NCBI RefSeq assembly: GCF_016859125.1
Contig: NZ_CP069338.1
Location: forward strand, 806,001-870,000
Source of the DNA: Archangium violaceum
GTDB taxonomy: Bacteria; Myxococcota; Myxococcia; Myxococcales; Myxococcaceae
Direction: 5' to 3'
Length of the DNA: 64,000 nt
Shown: one piece after another, positions 18,266 to 27,198 of the stretch
Layout of the letters: each line of letters opens with the position of its first letter
Numbering within the stretch: position 1 is the first letter of the stretch
The notes under the pieces: generated by a model
The model's input: only the letters and a program-made list of their open reading frames with translations
Databases searched by the model: none
What the model was told of the DNA's origin: nothing
Position numbers and translations under genes: made by a program

Positions 18266-20708
18266 ACACGGAGCGCTGGGTCTCCTCGTCCGCCTCCACC
18301 TCGAAGGGCAGGGACAGGGCGTCCTCCTCCTGCTCCTGGGGTGCGCCGGGCTCGTTCCGCTCGAGCAGCGCGAGGACGGCAGGGAACAGCACCGTCGTCC
18401 CCAGGGTGGCGCAGGCGACGCCCAGCAACGCCAGCTCTCCGATGGAGCGCAGCCCCGGGTGGCCCGCGGTGAGCAGCGCGCCATAGCCCGCCGCGTTGGA
18501 CAGGGTGGCCACCACCGCCGCGACACCCGTGGTGCGCACCACATGGGGAAGCGAGCCCGGCCCCTCCTCGCGGTAGCGGTGGTAGAGGTGCACCGCGTTG
18601 TCCACGGCGATCGCCAGCAGGTTGGGCAGCACCACCGCGTTGATGAAGTTGAGCTTGAGCCCGTAGGCGTACATCGCCGCCGGCAGACAGGCGAGCCCGA
18701 GGTACAGCGGCCCGGCCACCAGCCCCGCCCGGCGCAGGCTGCGCAGGCTCACCACCATCATCGCGAACACCGCGAGGCCCGCGGCCAGCAGCAGCCAGGG
18801 GCCATCCAGCTTCACCAGGTCGAAGATGCGGTAGGCGATGAGGTTCGAGTCGAGCACCTGGAACCGCAATCCCCTCGCACGGGCCACCTCCCGCAGCTCG
18901 ACCATCTGGTCGCCGAAGCGGTGCAGCGCATCCGTGTCGGAGAGCGACTCCCGCTTGAAGGCGAGCACGAAGCTTCCCTCGCCATCCAGCGCGGTGAAGC
19001 GGCGGCGGACCTCGGTGGGCAGCTCCTCCACACCGAAGGGCTTCGCGTTCAGCATCGTCTCCAGCTGGCTCAGCGCGGGACGAAGCCGCTCCGAGCTCCG
19101 GGCGCTCTCGGGCAGCTCGTCGAAGAACGCTCGCAACGCGGCGCGCTCGGCCTCGATATCGGCGCCGGTGCGCGGCAGGAAGTCACTGAGCGAGACCACC
19201 TCCGCGAAGGTCCGCGACTCACCGTGGCGGGCCTCGAGCTCGCGCAACGTGGCCGCGAGCTGGCCCGCCTGCGCGACGTCCTGGGTGAGGAAGACGGTGG
19301 GCGAATGGCGCCGTCCCAGCTGGGCGATGATGCGATCATCGAGCTTCGTGGCGGCGAACTCCCCGCGCAGCTTGCGCATGTCGGGCTCGAAGCCAATCCT
19401 GCCCACCACCGAGGCGGACCAGGCCACCAGCACGCCCACGCCCACGACGATGCCCACCAGCGCGCCCCGGGGCATGCGCCGTGGCTCGCGGTGGGGCCGG
19501 GAGGACGGCAGCGGAGCCTCGGCGCGCGCCGGACGGAGCCGCTCGGTCAGGGTGATGAGCGCGGGGCCGATCAGGTACGTGGCCAGCACGGTGAGCATCA
19601 CGCCGACGGCGGCGATCCACCCGAACTGGGCGAAGGCCTCGAACTCGGCGAGCATGAGCGCGGAGAAGGCGGCGGCGTTGGTGCAGGCCGACGTCAACGC
19701 GCCCTTCCAGGTGCCCAGGACGGCCTCACGCAGGGCCGCGCCAGCGGGGAACTGGCGGCGCTCCTCGGAGTAGCGCATCGCCAGGTGCAGGCCGTACTCG
19801 ATGCCGAGCCCGATGAGGATGGCGACGAGGAAGCCGGTGATGATGTTGAGATAACCGACGGTCTGCTGAGCCACCGCGAAGGTGACGAGCAGGCCCGCGC
19901 CCACGGGGGCCCCCACCACGAGGAGCGCGGTGATGCGCCGGCAGGACAGCACGACGATGAGCGCCGCGATGGCGCACGAGAGCAGCGAGGAGCGCGTGAG
20001 ATCCTGGCGCATCCGCCGGTCCTCCTCGAGCCGGAGCACGTGCGCACCCGTGGCATCCGTCTGCACGCCCGGGAAGTCTCGAGCCACCTCGGCGCTCGTG
20101 GCCTGCACCCGCGTCAACAACCGCTGGGCGAAGACGAGGTCCCCCGCGACACCGGAGGGCTTCACGAACAGGTACAGCTCGCTGCCGTCCGGCGACGTCA
20201 GGTACTCGCTCAAGGCCGCGCGCGGCGCATGGCGGCGGGCGATCTCCTCCAGCGAGGGCGGCGGCGTGTCCTCGAGCTGGACGTAGAGCGGGTTGGCGGC
20301 GAGCTTCTCCGCCTCGAGCACGGACTCGAGATCCTCGCGCAGGCCGCGCAACTGCTCCGCGGAGAGCAGGAGCAGGGCACGCTCCTTGAAGAAGCGCGTG
20401 TCGTAGCGGAACTCGGTGTAGCGGACCTCCTCCAGGGCCTCCAGCCGCGGCGCCAGCGCGTGGGCGAAGCGGCGCAGGGTCTCCGGAGCGGCCCCTCGGG
20501 CCCGCAGAACCAGATAGCCGTCACCGCCGGCCTTCTGGGACACGGCCTCCAGGTCCCGCACCTCCTGGGTGTCCGCCGGGAGCAGTTCCACGAAGGAGCC
20601 GTGGAAGACGAGTCGCGAGGCAAGCAGGCCCGCCAGGAGCGCTACCGCCACGACACACGCAAGCACCCGTCCGGGCCGCCGGTACGACAGCAGGGCCCAG
20701 CGCTCCAT
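18264..20708 (-). CDS. MMPL/RND superfamily exporter
   Basis: An 814-residue polytopic protein in two repeats. Each has one N-terminal helix (ACVVAVALLAGLLASRLVF at the start, LVGIVVGVGVLVAW mid-way), a large periplasmic domain and a cluster of helices. The RND signature in the first half is ILIGLGIEYGLHLAMRYSEE, and the second-half copy is LLAIAVDNAVHLYHRYREEG. Such proteins move lipids or hydrophobic molecules from the inner membrane; HpnN-type hopanoid exporters are the nearest architecture. No membrane-fusion or outer-membrane partner is nearby. The start is assigned at ATG 20708, before the first helix. A much longer upstream frame is antisense shadow, and TTG codons just upstream are alternatives. 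Confidence 0.85.
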   Translation of the reverse strand: MERWALLSYRRPGRVLACVVAVALLAGLLASRLVFHGSFVELLPADTQEVRDLEAVSQKAGGDGYLVLRARGAAPETLRRFAHALAPRLEALEEVRYTEFRYDTRFFKERALLLLSAEQLRGLREDLESVLEAEKLAANPLYVQLEDTPPPSLEEIARRHAPRAALSEYLTSPDGSELYLFVKPSGVAGDLVFAQRLLTRVQATSAEVARDFPGVQTDATGAHVLRLEEDRRMRQDLTRSSLLSCAIAALIVVLSCRRITALLVVGAPVGAGLLVTFAVAQQTVGYLNIITGFLVAILIGLGIEYGLHLAMRYSEERRQFPAGAALREAVLGTWKGALTSACTNAAAFSALMLAEFEAFAQFGWIAAVGVMLTVLATYLIGPALITLTERLRPARAEAPLPSSRPHREPRRMPRGALVGIVVGVGVLVAWSASVVGRIGFEPDMRKLRGEFAATKLDDRIIAQLGRRHSPTVFLTQDVAQAGQLAATLRELEARHGESRTFAEVVSLSDFLPRTGADIEAERAALRAFFDELPESARSSERLRPALSQLETMLNAKPFGVEELPTEVRRRFTALDGEGSFVLAFKRESLSDTDALHRFGDQMVELREVARARGLRFQVLDSNLIAYRIFDLVKLDGPWLLLAAGLAVFAMMVVSLRSLRRAGLVAGPLYLGLACLPAAMYAYGLKLNFINAVVLPNLLAIAVDNAVHLYHRYREEGPGSLPHVVRTTGVAAVVATLSNAAGYGALLTAGHPGLRSIGELALLGVACATLGTTVLFPAVLALLERNEPGAPQEQEEDALSLPFEVEADEETQRSV

Positions 20709-20945
20709 CGCTTTGTCAAATTCCAAATGCAAGTCCCTCACAGACGAGGGGTCCGGGTCCGGCACAACCCGGGCTCCGCCCGCGTATGTCTCACGAAATT
20801 TACTTGCACCCAAGTGCCGGGGTTGCCCCGAAATAATTCTTAAGACCCCGTACGCCCCGATTTCATGAAAGAGCGCCCTGGAGCCCACCTCCCCCTTCAC
20901 CCCCACCATTGAGTACGGAGCCACGTGGCACGCAGGATGGGCCCC

Positions 20946-21542
20946 ATGAAAACCCCTTCCCCCGTGCTCGTCCTCGTCCGCCATGGAGAAACCGCGTGGA
21001 GCCGCACCGGTCAGCACACCGGCCGCACGGACATCCCCCTCGTGGAAGAGGGGCGCCGTATGGCCACCGAGCTCCGGCACGCACTGCGCAGGTGGAACGT
21101 CGCCGCGGTGTGGACGAGCCCCCTGAGCCGCGCGAGCGAGACGTGCGCGCTCTCTGGTCATGGAGAAAAGGCCGAGCTGCGCACGGACCTGATGGAGTGG
21201 GACTACGGCACCTTCGAGGGAAAGACCAAGGGGGAGATCCGCGCCACCAGTCCGAACTGGACCCTCTGGGCGGACGGCGTGCCGTGCGGCGAGTCGGCAC
21301 GTGACGTGGGCGCGCGCGCGGACCGCATCATCGCCGAGGCCCGCACCGTGGAAGGCAACGTGCTCCTCTTCTCCCATGGCCACCTGCTGCGGGTACTCAC
21401 CGCGCGCTGGCTGGGACTGCCTCCCACCGAGGGGCGCCTCTTCACGCTGAATACCGCCTCCATCAGCGTGCTCGGCTTCGACTCGGAGGGGGACCAGCAG
21501 GTCCTCCAGCTCTGGAACGACACCACCCACCTGCGCGGCTGA
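20946..21542 (+). CDS. Histidine phosphatase family protein (phosphoglycerate mutase-like)
   Basis: A 198-residue phosphatase. The catalytic RHG motif lies in LVLVRHGETAWSRTG, and the second His in LLFSHGHLLRVL. The TSPLSRASET and MEWDYGTFEGKT segments match the GpmB/fructose-2,6-bisphosphatase-like branch that includes sugar bisphosphatases. ATG 20946 has AGGATGGG just upstream; the GTG 20925 and ATG 20937 starts are less likely. It is divergent from the MMPL exporter across 237 bp of relatively AT-rich DNA. The substrate is not predictable from sequence. Confidence 0.9.
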   Translation: MKTPSPVLVLVRHGETAWSRTGQHTGRTDIPLVEEGRRMATELRHALRRWNVAAVWTSPLSRASETCALSGHGEKAELRTDLMEWDYGTFEGKTKGEIRATSPNWTLWADGVPCGESARDVGARADRIIAEARTVEGNVLLFSHGHLLRVLTARWLGLPPTEGRLFTLNTASISVLGFDSEGDQQVLQLWNDTTHLRG

Positions 21543-21585
21543 ACGCGCGGGAGTGCGTGGTCCCTCCCCGTCGCGCGGGGAACCC

Positions 21586-21672
21586 CATTTCGACCTGCGC
21601 GCCACGCTCACCTCCGAGGTGGTGGCCAACCTGGGAGTGACGCTCAAGTTCAACGACAACGATGGCGATTGA
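21586..21672 (+). pseudogene. Possible 3' remnant of an outer-membrane beta-barrel gene
   Basis: Between the phosphatase and the broken HTTM gene, 28 codons with good codon bias (HFDLRATLTSEVVANLGV, then TLKFNDNDGD and TGA at 21670) read like the last strands of an outer-membrane beta-barrel protein of the DUF481 kind. There is no start or N-terminus upstream, only the phosphatase stop. I infer a deletion remnant; the match is by eye and short. Confidence 0.35.
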
Positions 21673-22770
21673 GCCCACCACTCCCCTCGCCCTCCGGGAG
21701 AGGGGCGGGGGTGAGGGTATCGCGCCCCCCGGGTTCCCCCTCCGAGCCCTCCGCGAGCGGCTCGGAGAGTCACTGTTCGCCCCGGTGGATCCGGCCTCGC
21801 TGGTGACGTACCGGGTCCTCTTCGGGCTGCTCATGGTGATCGCCGTCGCGCGCTTCTTCGCGTACGGATGGATTCACGAGCACTACCTGGCACCGAAGGT
21901 GCTCTTCCCCTACGCGGGGCTGAAGTGGATCCGCCCGTGGCCGGGCGTGGGCATGTACCTCCACTTCGCGCGGATGGGGCTGGGGGCGTTGGGCATCACG
22001 CTGGGCGTGGCGTACCGGGCGAGCGCGCTCACGTTCCTGCTCACCTTCACGTACGCGCACCTCATCGACAAGACGTACTACCTCAACCACTACGACTTCA
22101 TCTCGCTGGTGGGGGTGCTGATGGTGCTGCTCCCACCAGGCGCGGCGGGCGCGATGCGCACCGTGCCCGCGTGGTGGCTGTGGCTGTTCAGGGCCCAGGA
22201 GGGCCTCGTGTATTTCTTGGGCGGCGTGGCCAGGTTGAAGAGCGACTGGCTCCTCCACGCGCAGCCGATGAAGATCTGGCTCAGGGCGAGCACGAACCTG
22301 CCGGTGCTCGGCCACCTCTTCGAGCAGCCGTGGGCGCCGCACCGTGGGGGGGACCCGGGCTGGCCCTGGCCTTCATCGCGGTGCAATTCCTCCTCCCGCT
22401 GCGGCACCTGCTCTACCCGGGCGACGTGCTGTGGACGGAGGAAGGCTTCCGCTTCTCGTGGAACGTGATGCTGATGGAGAAGGACGGGATGGCCGGGTTC
22501 CGCGTCAGCGAGCCCTCCACCGGGAAGCGCTGGGTGGTGTCGATGATGGCCACGCAGCCGGACATGCTGCTGACCTTCGCGCACTACCTGGCCCGTGACT
22601 TCGCCGAGCGGGGATACCCCGGAGTCGAGGTGCGCGTGGACGCCTTCGCGAGCCTCAATGGCCGACCGCGTCAGCGATTGGTGGACCCCGCCGTGAACCT
22701 CGCGACGGTCGGGCCGTGGGACGACATCCATGGCTGGGTGCGGCCCTTCCGCGAGGTGAATCCACCCTGA
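21662..22770 (+). pseudogene. Broken HTTM / vitamin K-dependent gamma-carboxylase-like gene
   Basis: The first frame (21662 to about 22345) encodes an HTTM-type membrane domain: FAPVDPASLVTYRVLFGLLM, KTYYLNHYDFISLVGVL and the conserved FLGGVARLKSDWLLHAQP. At a run of seven G (22346-22352) the frame ends, and the rest of the family continues in another frame: AVQFLLPLRHLLYPG, WTEEGFRFSW and FAHYLARDF to 22770. Family members normally carry roughly 90 more residues between these two parts, with several further helices, which are missing here. So the gene shows both an internal deletion and a frameshift. The ATG at 21662 overlaps a palindromic repeat and is uncertain; GTG 21785 is another possible start. 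Confidence 0.75.
21683..21705. repeat. CCCTCTCCC-family palindrome near the start of the broken HTTM gene
   Basis: CCCCTC (21683-21688) and GAGGGG (21700-21705) flank an imperfect GC-rich centre, followed by GCGGGGGTGAGGG. It resembles the intergenic palindromes at 10109, 16879 and 32775. Confidence 0.4.
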
Positions 22771-22940
22771 GGGGAGGTCGATGACGCCGGACCCTCCGCG
22801 CCTGGAACCATCCATGTGTGCGGAGGAACCATCCACCTCGATGGATGCCTCGGGTGCTCGCGTTCGCGACACGGCGGAGGAGAGGACCGCTGGCAGGCGC
22901 CTTGCTCAGGGCCGGGTGAATCCCAACCAGGAGCAGACGC

Positions 22941-23690
22941 ATGACCACCTCTGTGTCCGGCACCCGTGCCGGTGGAGCAACCCCCACGCCGGACGAGCTC
23001 GCCGAAGTCCAGAACGCAGCCCCTTCTCCCAGGTCCACGCCGACGACCCGAACGGTAAACACACAAGGGTCGAACATCGTCACCCAGGCCCCTTCTCTTC
23101 CCCCGGGCGCGAACTCGCCGCGCGAGTTCCCCACGGGGACGATGGATTACTACCGCAAGCGCCACTTCGACTTCGTCGCGCGCAACCCGGGGACGCCGCC
23201 GCCGCCGTACTATCTCCAGTACGGAGACAAGTACATCAAGGCCTTCAAGGCGCTCGGACCCGACCAGCTGTCCCCCAAGGGACTCGAGTGGCGGGACAAG
23301 GCGTTGAAGAACCTTCAGCAAGAGATGGAGGATGCGCGCCGCGCCCGCCCCGAGGACTTCGCCACGCTCGAGCGCAATCCGGAGAAGTTCAAGGAGTTCG
23401 CCTACGTCACCCATGTGGATGCCTATGTGAACGCGGGGCTCCTCGAGCTCCCCACGCAGGATCTCCTCACCATTCTCAGCACGCCGGACCTCCAGGACAT
23501 CCTGGACGAGGACGGCCTGAAACAGATTCTCGAGGTCATCGGCAAGGTGAAGCCCCAGAGCGTGGTCGACATCCTCTCCGCGACCGCGTCCGAGGAGGTG
23601 CGCCGCCGCGTCCAGCCCCCACTCGCACAGATGGAGCAGGAGCTGAAGTCCCTCATGCTGAATCAACTCCTGAACAACGCCCACCCCTGA
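22941..23690 (+). CDS. Unrecognised protein with Pro/Thr-rich N-terminus
   Basis: I do not recognise this 249-residue protein. The first ~65 residues are Ser/Thr/Pro-rich and probably disordered, and there is no signal peptide. Residues ~68-200 are a compact, charged helical segment containing YYLQYGDKYIKAFKALGP and EFAYVTHVDAYVNAGLL. The C-terminus is a Gln/Leu-rich amphipathic helix. AGGAG lies 6 bases before ATG 22941. A BNR-repeat protein with an N-terminal hydrophobic segment starts 12 bases downstream, so they form an operon. The layout (unsignalled protein with a linker-like N-terminus, then an exported protein) could fit a secreted effector with a surface partner, but nothing in the sequence proves that. 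Confidence 0.7.
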   Translation: MTTSVSGTRAGGATPTPDELAEVQNAAPSPRSTPTTRTVNTQGSNIVTQAPSLPPGANSPREFPTGTMDYYRKRHFDFVARNPGTPPPPYYLQYGDKYIKAFKALGPDQLSPKGLEWRDKALKNLQQEMEDARRARPEDFATLERNPEKFKEFAYVTHVDAYVNAGLLELPTQDLLTILSTPDLQDILDEDGLKQILEVIGKVKPQSVVDILSATASEEVRRRVQPPLAQMEQELKSLMLNQLLNNAHP

Positions 23691-23702
23691 GCCGGCACGA
23701 CC

Positions 23703-24713
23703 ATGCGCAAGCTCCTCGCTCTCCTCCTCTTGAGCCCCGTCCTCATGTGCATGTGCGGCCAGGCACTTCTCTGGACCAACGAATTCCGCCACCGACGCGG
23801 CATCGACATGGTCAACAGTGTGTGGAAGCCCCTGGGGCATCGGCGCGATCGCGATCTTCCGGACAAGCTCTTCATCGGCGAGCGCTCCGCGTTCTACACG
23901 ACGTCCCACTTCGACGAGGAGCGCACCACGCTCTGGCGCATCAGTCCCGACCGTCTGCGCCCCTGGTCCTCCGTCGAGGGGAAGCTCCTCACGATGACCA
24001 GTGCCGACGGCACATGGTTCGGAATCCTGTCGCAACCGACCCCGGACCGGAGTGACACGCGGACCTACAAGCTCATCCGCTCGCGTGATGAGGGGAGGAG
24101 TTGGGAGGAGCGCGGCGTGGTTCCAGGGACCTCCAGCCTGCTCGTCGTCTCGGAGCAGGAGGTGTGGGGACTTGGCTCGGGCACGCTGTACGTCAGCACG
24201 GACGCTGGCCAGACGCTCACACCCGTGTCCCTCCCGGGGACACGCAATGGCATCACGGAGCAACTCGCACGGGGAGTGGACGGGACCATATGGCTGCTCG
24301 GCCCCTCCGGACTCTTCCGCATCTCGGACCAGGGCAGGCACTGGACACACGACCCCATGCAGGGGGCCGAGCTACAGGCTGGCAGCGGTGGGTTCCTCGT
24401 GGGGCGAGTGGGAGGGGCGCTGTCCCTCCGACGCGATGTGCCAGGAACGCAGTGGGTTCCCATCACGGACCAAGCTCACAATGTGCATGAGCTCGCCGTC
24501 TCTGGAGACCTCGTCCGGGTCATCACCCACGCCAGGGACCCTTTCAAGAGTGGAGGGGATGTCTGGTACCACCACAGCGAGGACGGTGGCCTCACGTGGA
24601 AGCACGTAGATACCGGCCTGCACCTCCGTATCGCGATAGGCGGACGGGAGTGGGGGGCCGGTACCGATATCCTGGGCCAGCTCTATGGGCATGTGCCCGA
24701 GGACGAAAAGTAG
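23703..24713 (+). CDS. Exported BNR/Asp-box beta-propeller-like protein
   Basis: A 336-residue protein with a hydrophobic N-terminus (MRKLLALLLLSPVLMCMCG) that could be a signal anchor or an atypical lipoprotein signal. At least four Asp-box-like repeats are visible: SRDEGRSWEE, STDAGQTLTP, ISDQGRHWTH and SEDGGLTWKH. These indicate a sialidase/Vps10-type beta-propeller, which usually binds ligands or glycans. No sialidase catalytic Arg triad is evident. It is co-transcribed with the unknown protein 12 bases upstream. Confidence 0.75.
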   Translation: MRKLLALLLLSPVLMCMCGQALLWTNEFRHRRGIDMVNSVWKPLGHRRDRDLPDKLFIGERSAFYTTSHFDEERTTLWRISPDRLRPWSSVEGKLLTMTSADGTWFGILSQPTPDRSDTRTYKLIRSRDEGRSWEERGVVPGTSSLLVVSEQEVWGLGSGTLYVSTDAGQTLTPVSLPGTRNGITEQLARGVDGTIWLLGPSGLFRISDQGRHWTHDPMQGAELQAGSGGFLVGRVGGALSLRRDVPGTQWVPITDQAHNVHELAVSGDLVRVITHARDPFKSGGDVWYHHSEDGGLTWKHVDTGLHLRIAIGGREWGAGTDILGQLYGHVPEDEK

Positions 24714-25029
24714 GGCCAACCTTCTCTCGTGGTGACCCGCGCCCGTGACGGTCAGCCGCGGTCGGGGTGTCTCGACTCGCGACAGCGATGTCTCCATTCC
24801 GGACAGGTGACCTGTTCTTGAACACATCGAGCCCCCAACCTCGGGCGCGCTGTCTTCAAATCAAACATCATACCTTCAAGCCAAACTTTTACGCCAAACC
24901 GACATTCCAGATCAGGCCGCGAAACGCAACAAAGTTGCTTTAATGGCTTGTCATCTGATTCCTGATTTCGTAGTTTCTCGCGCGCATCACCCCCCTAACC
25001 ATTCCCCCAGTTTCGCGGAAGGAAATTCC
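24714..25029. promoter_or_regulatory. Intergenic region upstream of the subtilase gene
   Basis: A 316-base stretch without a convincing gene. From about 24840 it is much more AT-rich than its surroundings, as expected for the promoter of the secreted protease. A 13-base palindrome, ACAGGT-G-ACCTGT (24803-24815), could be an operator. GGAAGGAAA just before 25030 is a clear ribosome site. I see no convincing -35/-10 pair. Confidence 0.45.
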
Positions 25030-26172
25030 ATGCGCGCCATTCGTAACGTGCTGTTCCTTGGTTCCGCCCTCACGCTCGCCGCCTGCGGTGGCGAGATGGA
25101 CATGAACGATGACGGACTCGGCCAGTCCGCCGCTCCGCTGCACCAGGCCGCTCCCGGCCTTCGCATCGACGGCTCGTACATCGTGAAGCTGAAGGATGGC
25201 GCCACCGCTCGCGCCGTGGCGGCCCTGGCGGGTGTCTCTCCGCGTCACGAGTTCAGCATCATCAACGGCTTTTCGGTGAACCTGAATGAGGGCCAGCTCA
25301 ATGCCCTTCGCCGCCTCACCGACGTCGTCGAGTACGTCGAGGAGGACGCGGTGGTCCAGGCCGACGCGACCCAGACTGGCGCCACCTGGGGTCTCGACCG
25401 CATCGACCAGAGGGCCCTGCCGCTGAACGGGACGTATACCTATACGACCACCGCGTCGAACGTGACCGCGTACATCATCGACACGGGTCTGCAGGCGAAC
25501 CACTCGCAGTTCGGTGGCCGCGCGGCGAACGTGTATGACGCGTTCGGCGGCACCGGCGCCGACTGCCAGGGTCACGGCACGCACGTGGGCGGCACGGTGG
25601 GTGGCACCACCTACGGCGTGGCCAAGGGCGTCAAGCTGCGCGGCGTGCGCGTGCTGGACTGCAGTGGCTCCGGCTCCAACACGGGCGTGATCGCCGGCAT
25701 GGACTGGGTGCGCAACAACGCCGTCAAGCCCGCGGTGGCCAACATGAGCCTCGGCGGCGGCGCCTCCACCGCCGTGAACACCGCCGCGAACAACCTGGCC
25801 AACTCGGGCGTGTTCCTCGCGGTGGCCGCCGGTAACAACAGCGGCGCCAATGCCTGCAACTACTCGCCGGCCGGTGCCGCGGCCGCCACCACGGTGGGCT
25901 CCACCGCCAGCAACGACACGCGCTCGTCGTTCTCCAACATCGGCAGCTGCGTGGACATCTACGCCCCCGGCTCCAGCATCACCTCGGCCAGGCTGAACGG
26001 CACCTCCACCACCATGAGCGGCACCTCGATGGCCTCCCCGCACGTGGCCGGCGTGGGCGCGCTCTACAAGGGCACCTACGGCGACGCGTCCTCCGCCACC
26101 GTCGACTCGTGGATCAAGACCAACGCCACCACCCTGTCGTTCGGCAAGCTCCTCTACAAGGGCTCGCTGTAA
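25030..26172 (+). CDS. S8 subtilisin-family serine protease, lipoprotein (proteinase K-like)
   Basis: A 380-residue protease. The N-terminus [20 protein letters not shown] is a lipoprotein signal with lipobox LAAC. An I9 inhibitor propeptide follows ([15 protein letters not shown] to [12 protein letters not shown]). The catalytic triad is visible: Asp in AYIIDTGLQ, His in GHGTHVGG and Ser in [13 protein letters not shown]. The oxyanion Asn is in VAAGNNSGA. The order and spacing match proteinase K/aqualysin enzymes, without a C-terminal PPC domain. ATG 25030 has the strong GGAAGGAAA site; an upstream ATG at 24943 would destroy the signal peptide. It probably acts in extracellular protein digestion, as expected of a predatory bacterium. 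A Rho-independent terminator follows. Confidence 0.95.
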   Translation: MRAIRNVLFLGSALTLAACGGEMDMNDDGLGQSAAPLHQAAPGLRIDGSYIVKLKDGATARAVAALAGVSPRHEFSIINGFSVNLNEGQLNALRRLTDVVEYVEEDAVVQADATQTGATWGLDRIDQRALPLNGTYTYTTTASNVTAYIIDTGLQANHSQFGGRAANVYDAFGGTGADCQGHGTHVGGTVGGTTYGVAKGVKLRGVRVLDCSGSGSNTGVIAGMDWVRNNAVKPAVANMSLGGGASTAVNTAANNLANSGVFLAVAAGNNSGANACNYSPAGAAAATTVGSTASNDTRSSFSNIGSCVDIYAPGSSITSARLNGTSTTMSGTSMASPHVAGVGALYKGTYGDASSATVDSWIKTNATTLSFGKLLYKGSL

Positions 26173-26200
26173 TCCCAGGCTGGGTGTGATTTGAAGTTCC

Positions 26201-26239
26201 AGGGGCCGTGGCTTCATGCCACGGCTCCTGTTTGTCTTT
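26201..26239 (+). terminator. Rho-independent terminator after the subtilase gene
   Basis: A 12-bp stem (26201-26212 with 26218-26229, one G-T pair) with loop TTCAT is followed by GTTTGTCTTT. It is a textbook intrinsic terminator 28 bases after the protease stop. Confidence 0.85.
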
Positions 26240-26326
26240 GCGGGCTCGGTGCGGCACGGAACACGGCCCGGCGCCAGACACGGGCCCGGCGGGAAGCGGG
26301 CCCGGCGGCGCGACGAGGGGTCCGCC

Positions 26327-27127
26327 TCAGGGAGGCAGGGTGAAGGAGAGTGCCTCCTTGGCCCGGATGACGGTGTTCGGAGTCGACTGGGGATCATCGA
26401 CAAGTGATTGGAGCAGCTTGCGGGCCTCCTCTTCCTTGCCACGGCGGCGCAGGAGGGTCGACTTGTAGATGAGCAGCTCGCCCTTGCTCTCGGAATCGGG
26501 CTTGAGGGACAGCGCCTTGGCGAGGCGGCGCTCCTGCTCGTCGAGATCCTCGCCGTAGGAGATGAGCTCGCGCCAGGCGGGGTAGAAATTCGGAGCCGTC
26601 CGGGTCAGCTCCTCGAGTTTCTTCTGGAGCTCCTCCGGCTCCTTCGACCGCATCGCGTCGATGAATTTCCGGAACGTCCCCTTGGGCACGCGGCCGGACT
26701 TCTCGCGGCGAAGACACTCGATGACGCGCTTGGTGTCGGAGAACCCCTCCGGCGCCATCTTGTCCACCTGCTCGTAGAACCCGAGGGCCTTGGGAATGTC
26801 TCCCATCAAGATGTAGGTGAGGCCCGTGTCGTAGACGGGGAGGGGCCACTCCGGAGCGAGCTCCCGTGCCTGTTGGAAGTACGTGAGTGCTTGCTGGAAG
26901 TTGCCCGACTCGCCGCTCAACCGGCCCTGGGCGTGAAGTTGTGAGGCCTTTTGGAAGGCGGTGGGCTCCGGCGGAGGCGTGGGTGGGGGGTGCAACGCCT
27001 GGGGAGATGACACCTGCTGGGGCGAAGCGGGCCCGGCATCGATCGAGGAGGGCTGGCCTGCGGTTCCCTGACAGGAACAGCCTCCGAGGAGGGTCGTGGC
27101 TATCGACAGCACGAAGAAGCGGCGCAT
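26327..27127 (-). CDS. TPR-repeat lipoprotein
   Basis: A 266-residue protein. MRRFFVLSIATTLLGGC is a lipoprotein signal with Cys at position 17. A Pro/Ser-rich linker (to about residue 55) follows, then TPR-like helices: SGNFQQALTYFQQARELAPE, YILMGDIPKALGFYEQVDKM, RRLAKALSLKPDSESKGELL and GKEEEARKLLQSLVDD. It is probably an envelope scaffold or assembly factor with no specific predicted partner. It converges on the subtilase gene and is divergent from the 2OG oxygenase gene, 71 bp away. Confidence 0.85.
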   Translation of the reverse strand: MRRFFVLSIATTLLGGCSCQGTAGQPSSIDAGPASPQQVSSPQALHPPPTPPPEPTAFQKASQLHAQGRLSGESGNFQQALTYFQQARELAPEWPLPVYDTGLTYILMGDIPKALGFYEQVDKMAPEGFSDTKRVIECLRREKSGRVPKGTFRKFIDAMRSKEPEELQKKLEELTRTAPNFYPAWRELISYGEDLDEQERRLAKALSLKPDSESKGELLIYKSTLLRRRGKEEEARKLLQSLVDDPQSTPNTVIRAKEALSFTLPP

Positions 27128-27162
27128 GGTGGGGGAGTCCTCTCTGCTCGCGCCATCTTATC

Positions 27163-27168
27163 TATAAT
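27163..27168 (+). promoter_or_regulatory. Consensus -10 box for the 2OG oxygenase gene
   Basis: TATAAT lies 30 bp before the start ATG at 27199, in an otherwise GC-rich gap. No good -35 is seen at 16-18 bp spacing. The gene has no Shine-Dalgarno match, so the transcript may have a very short leader. Confidence 0.45.
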
Positions 27169-27198
27169 TCGCGCAACCTCTCACCTCCTCCCGCCACC

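Noticed and set aside
18459-20843. 794-codon plus-strand frame
   Set aside because: Antisense of the MMPL exporter, whose helices and RND motifs are convincing.
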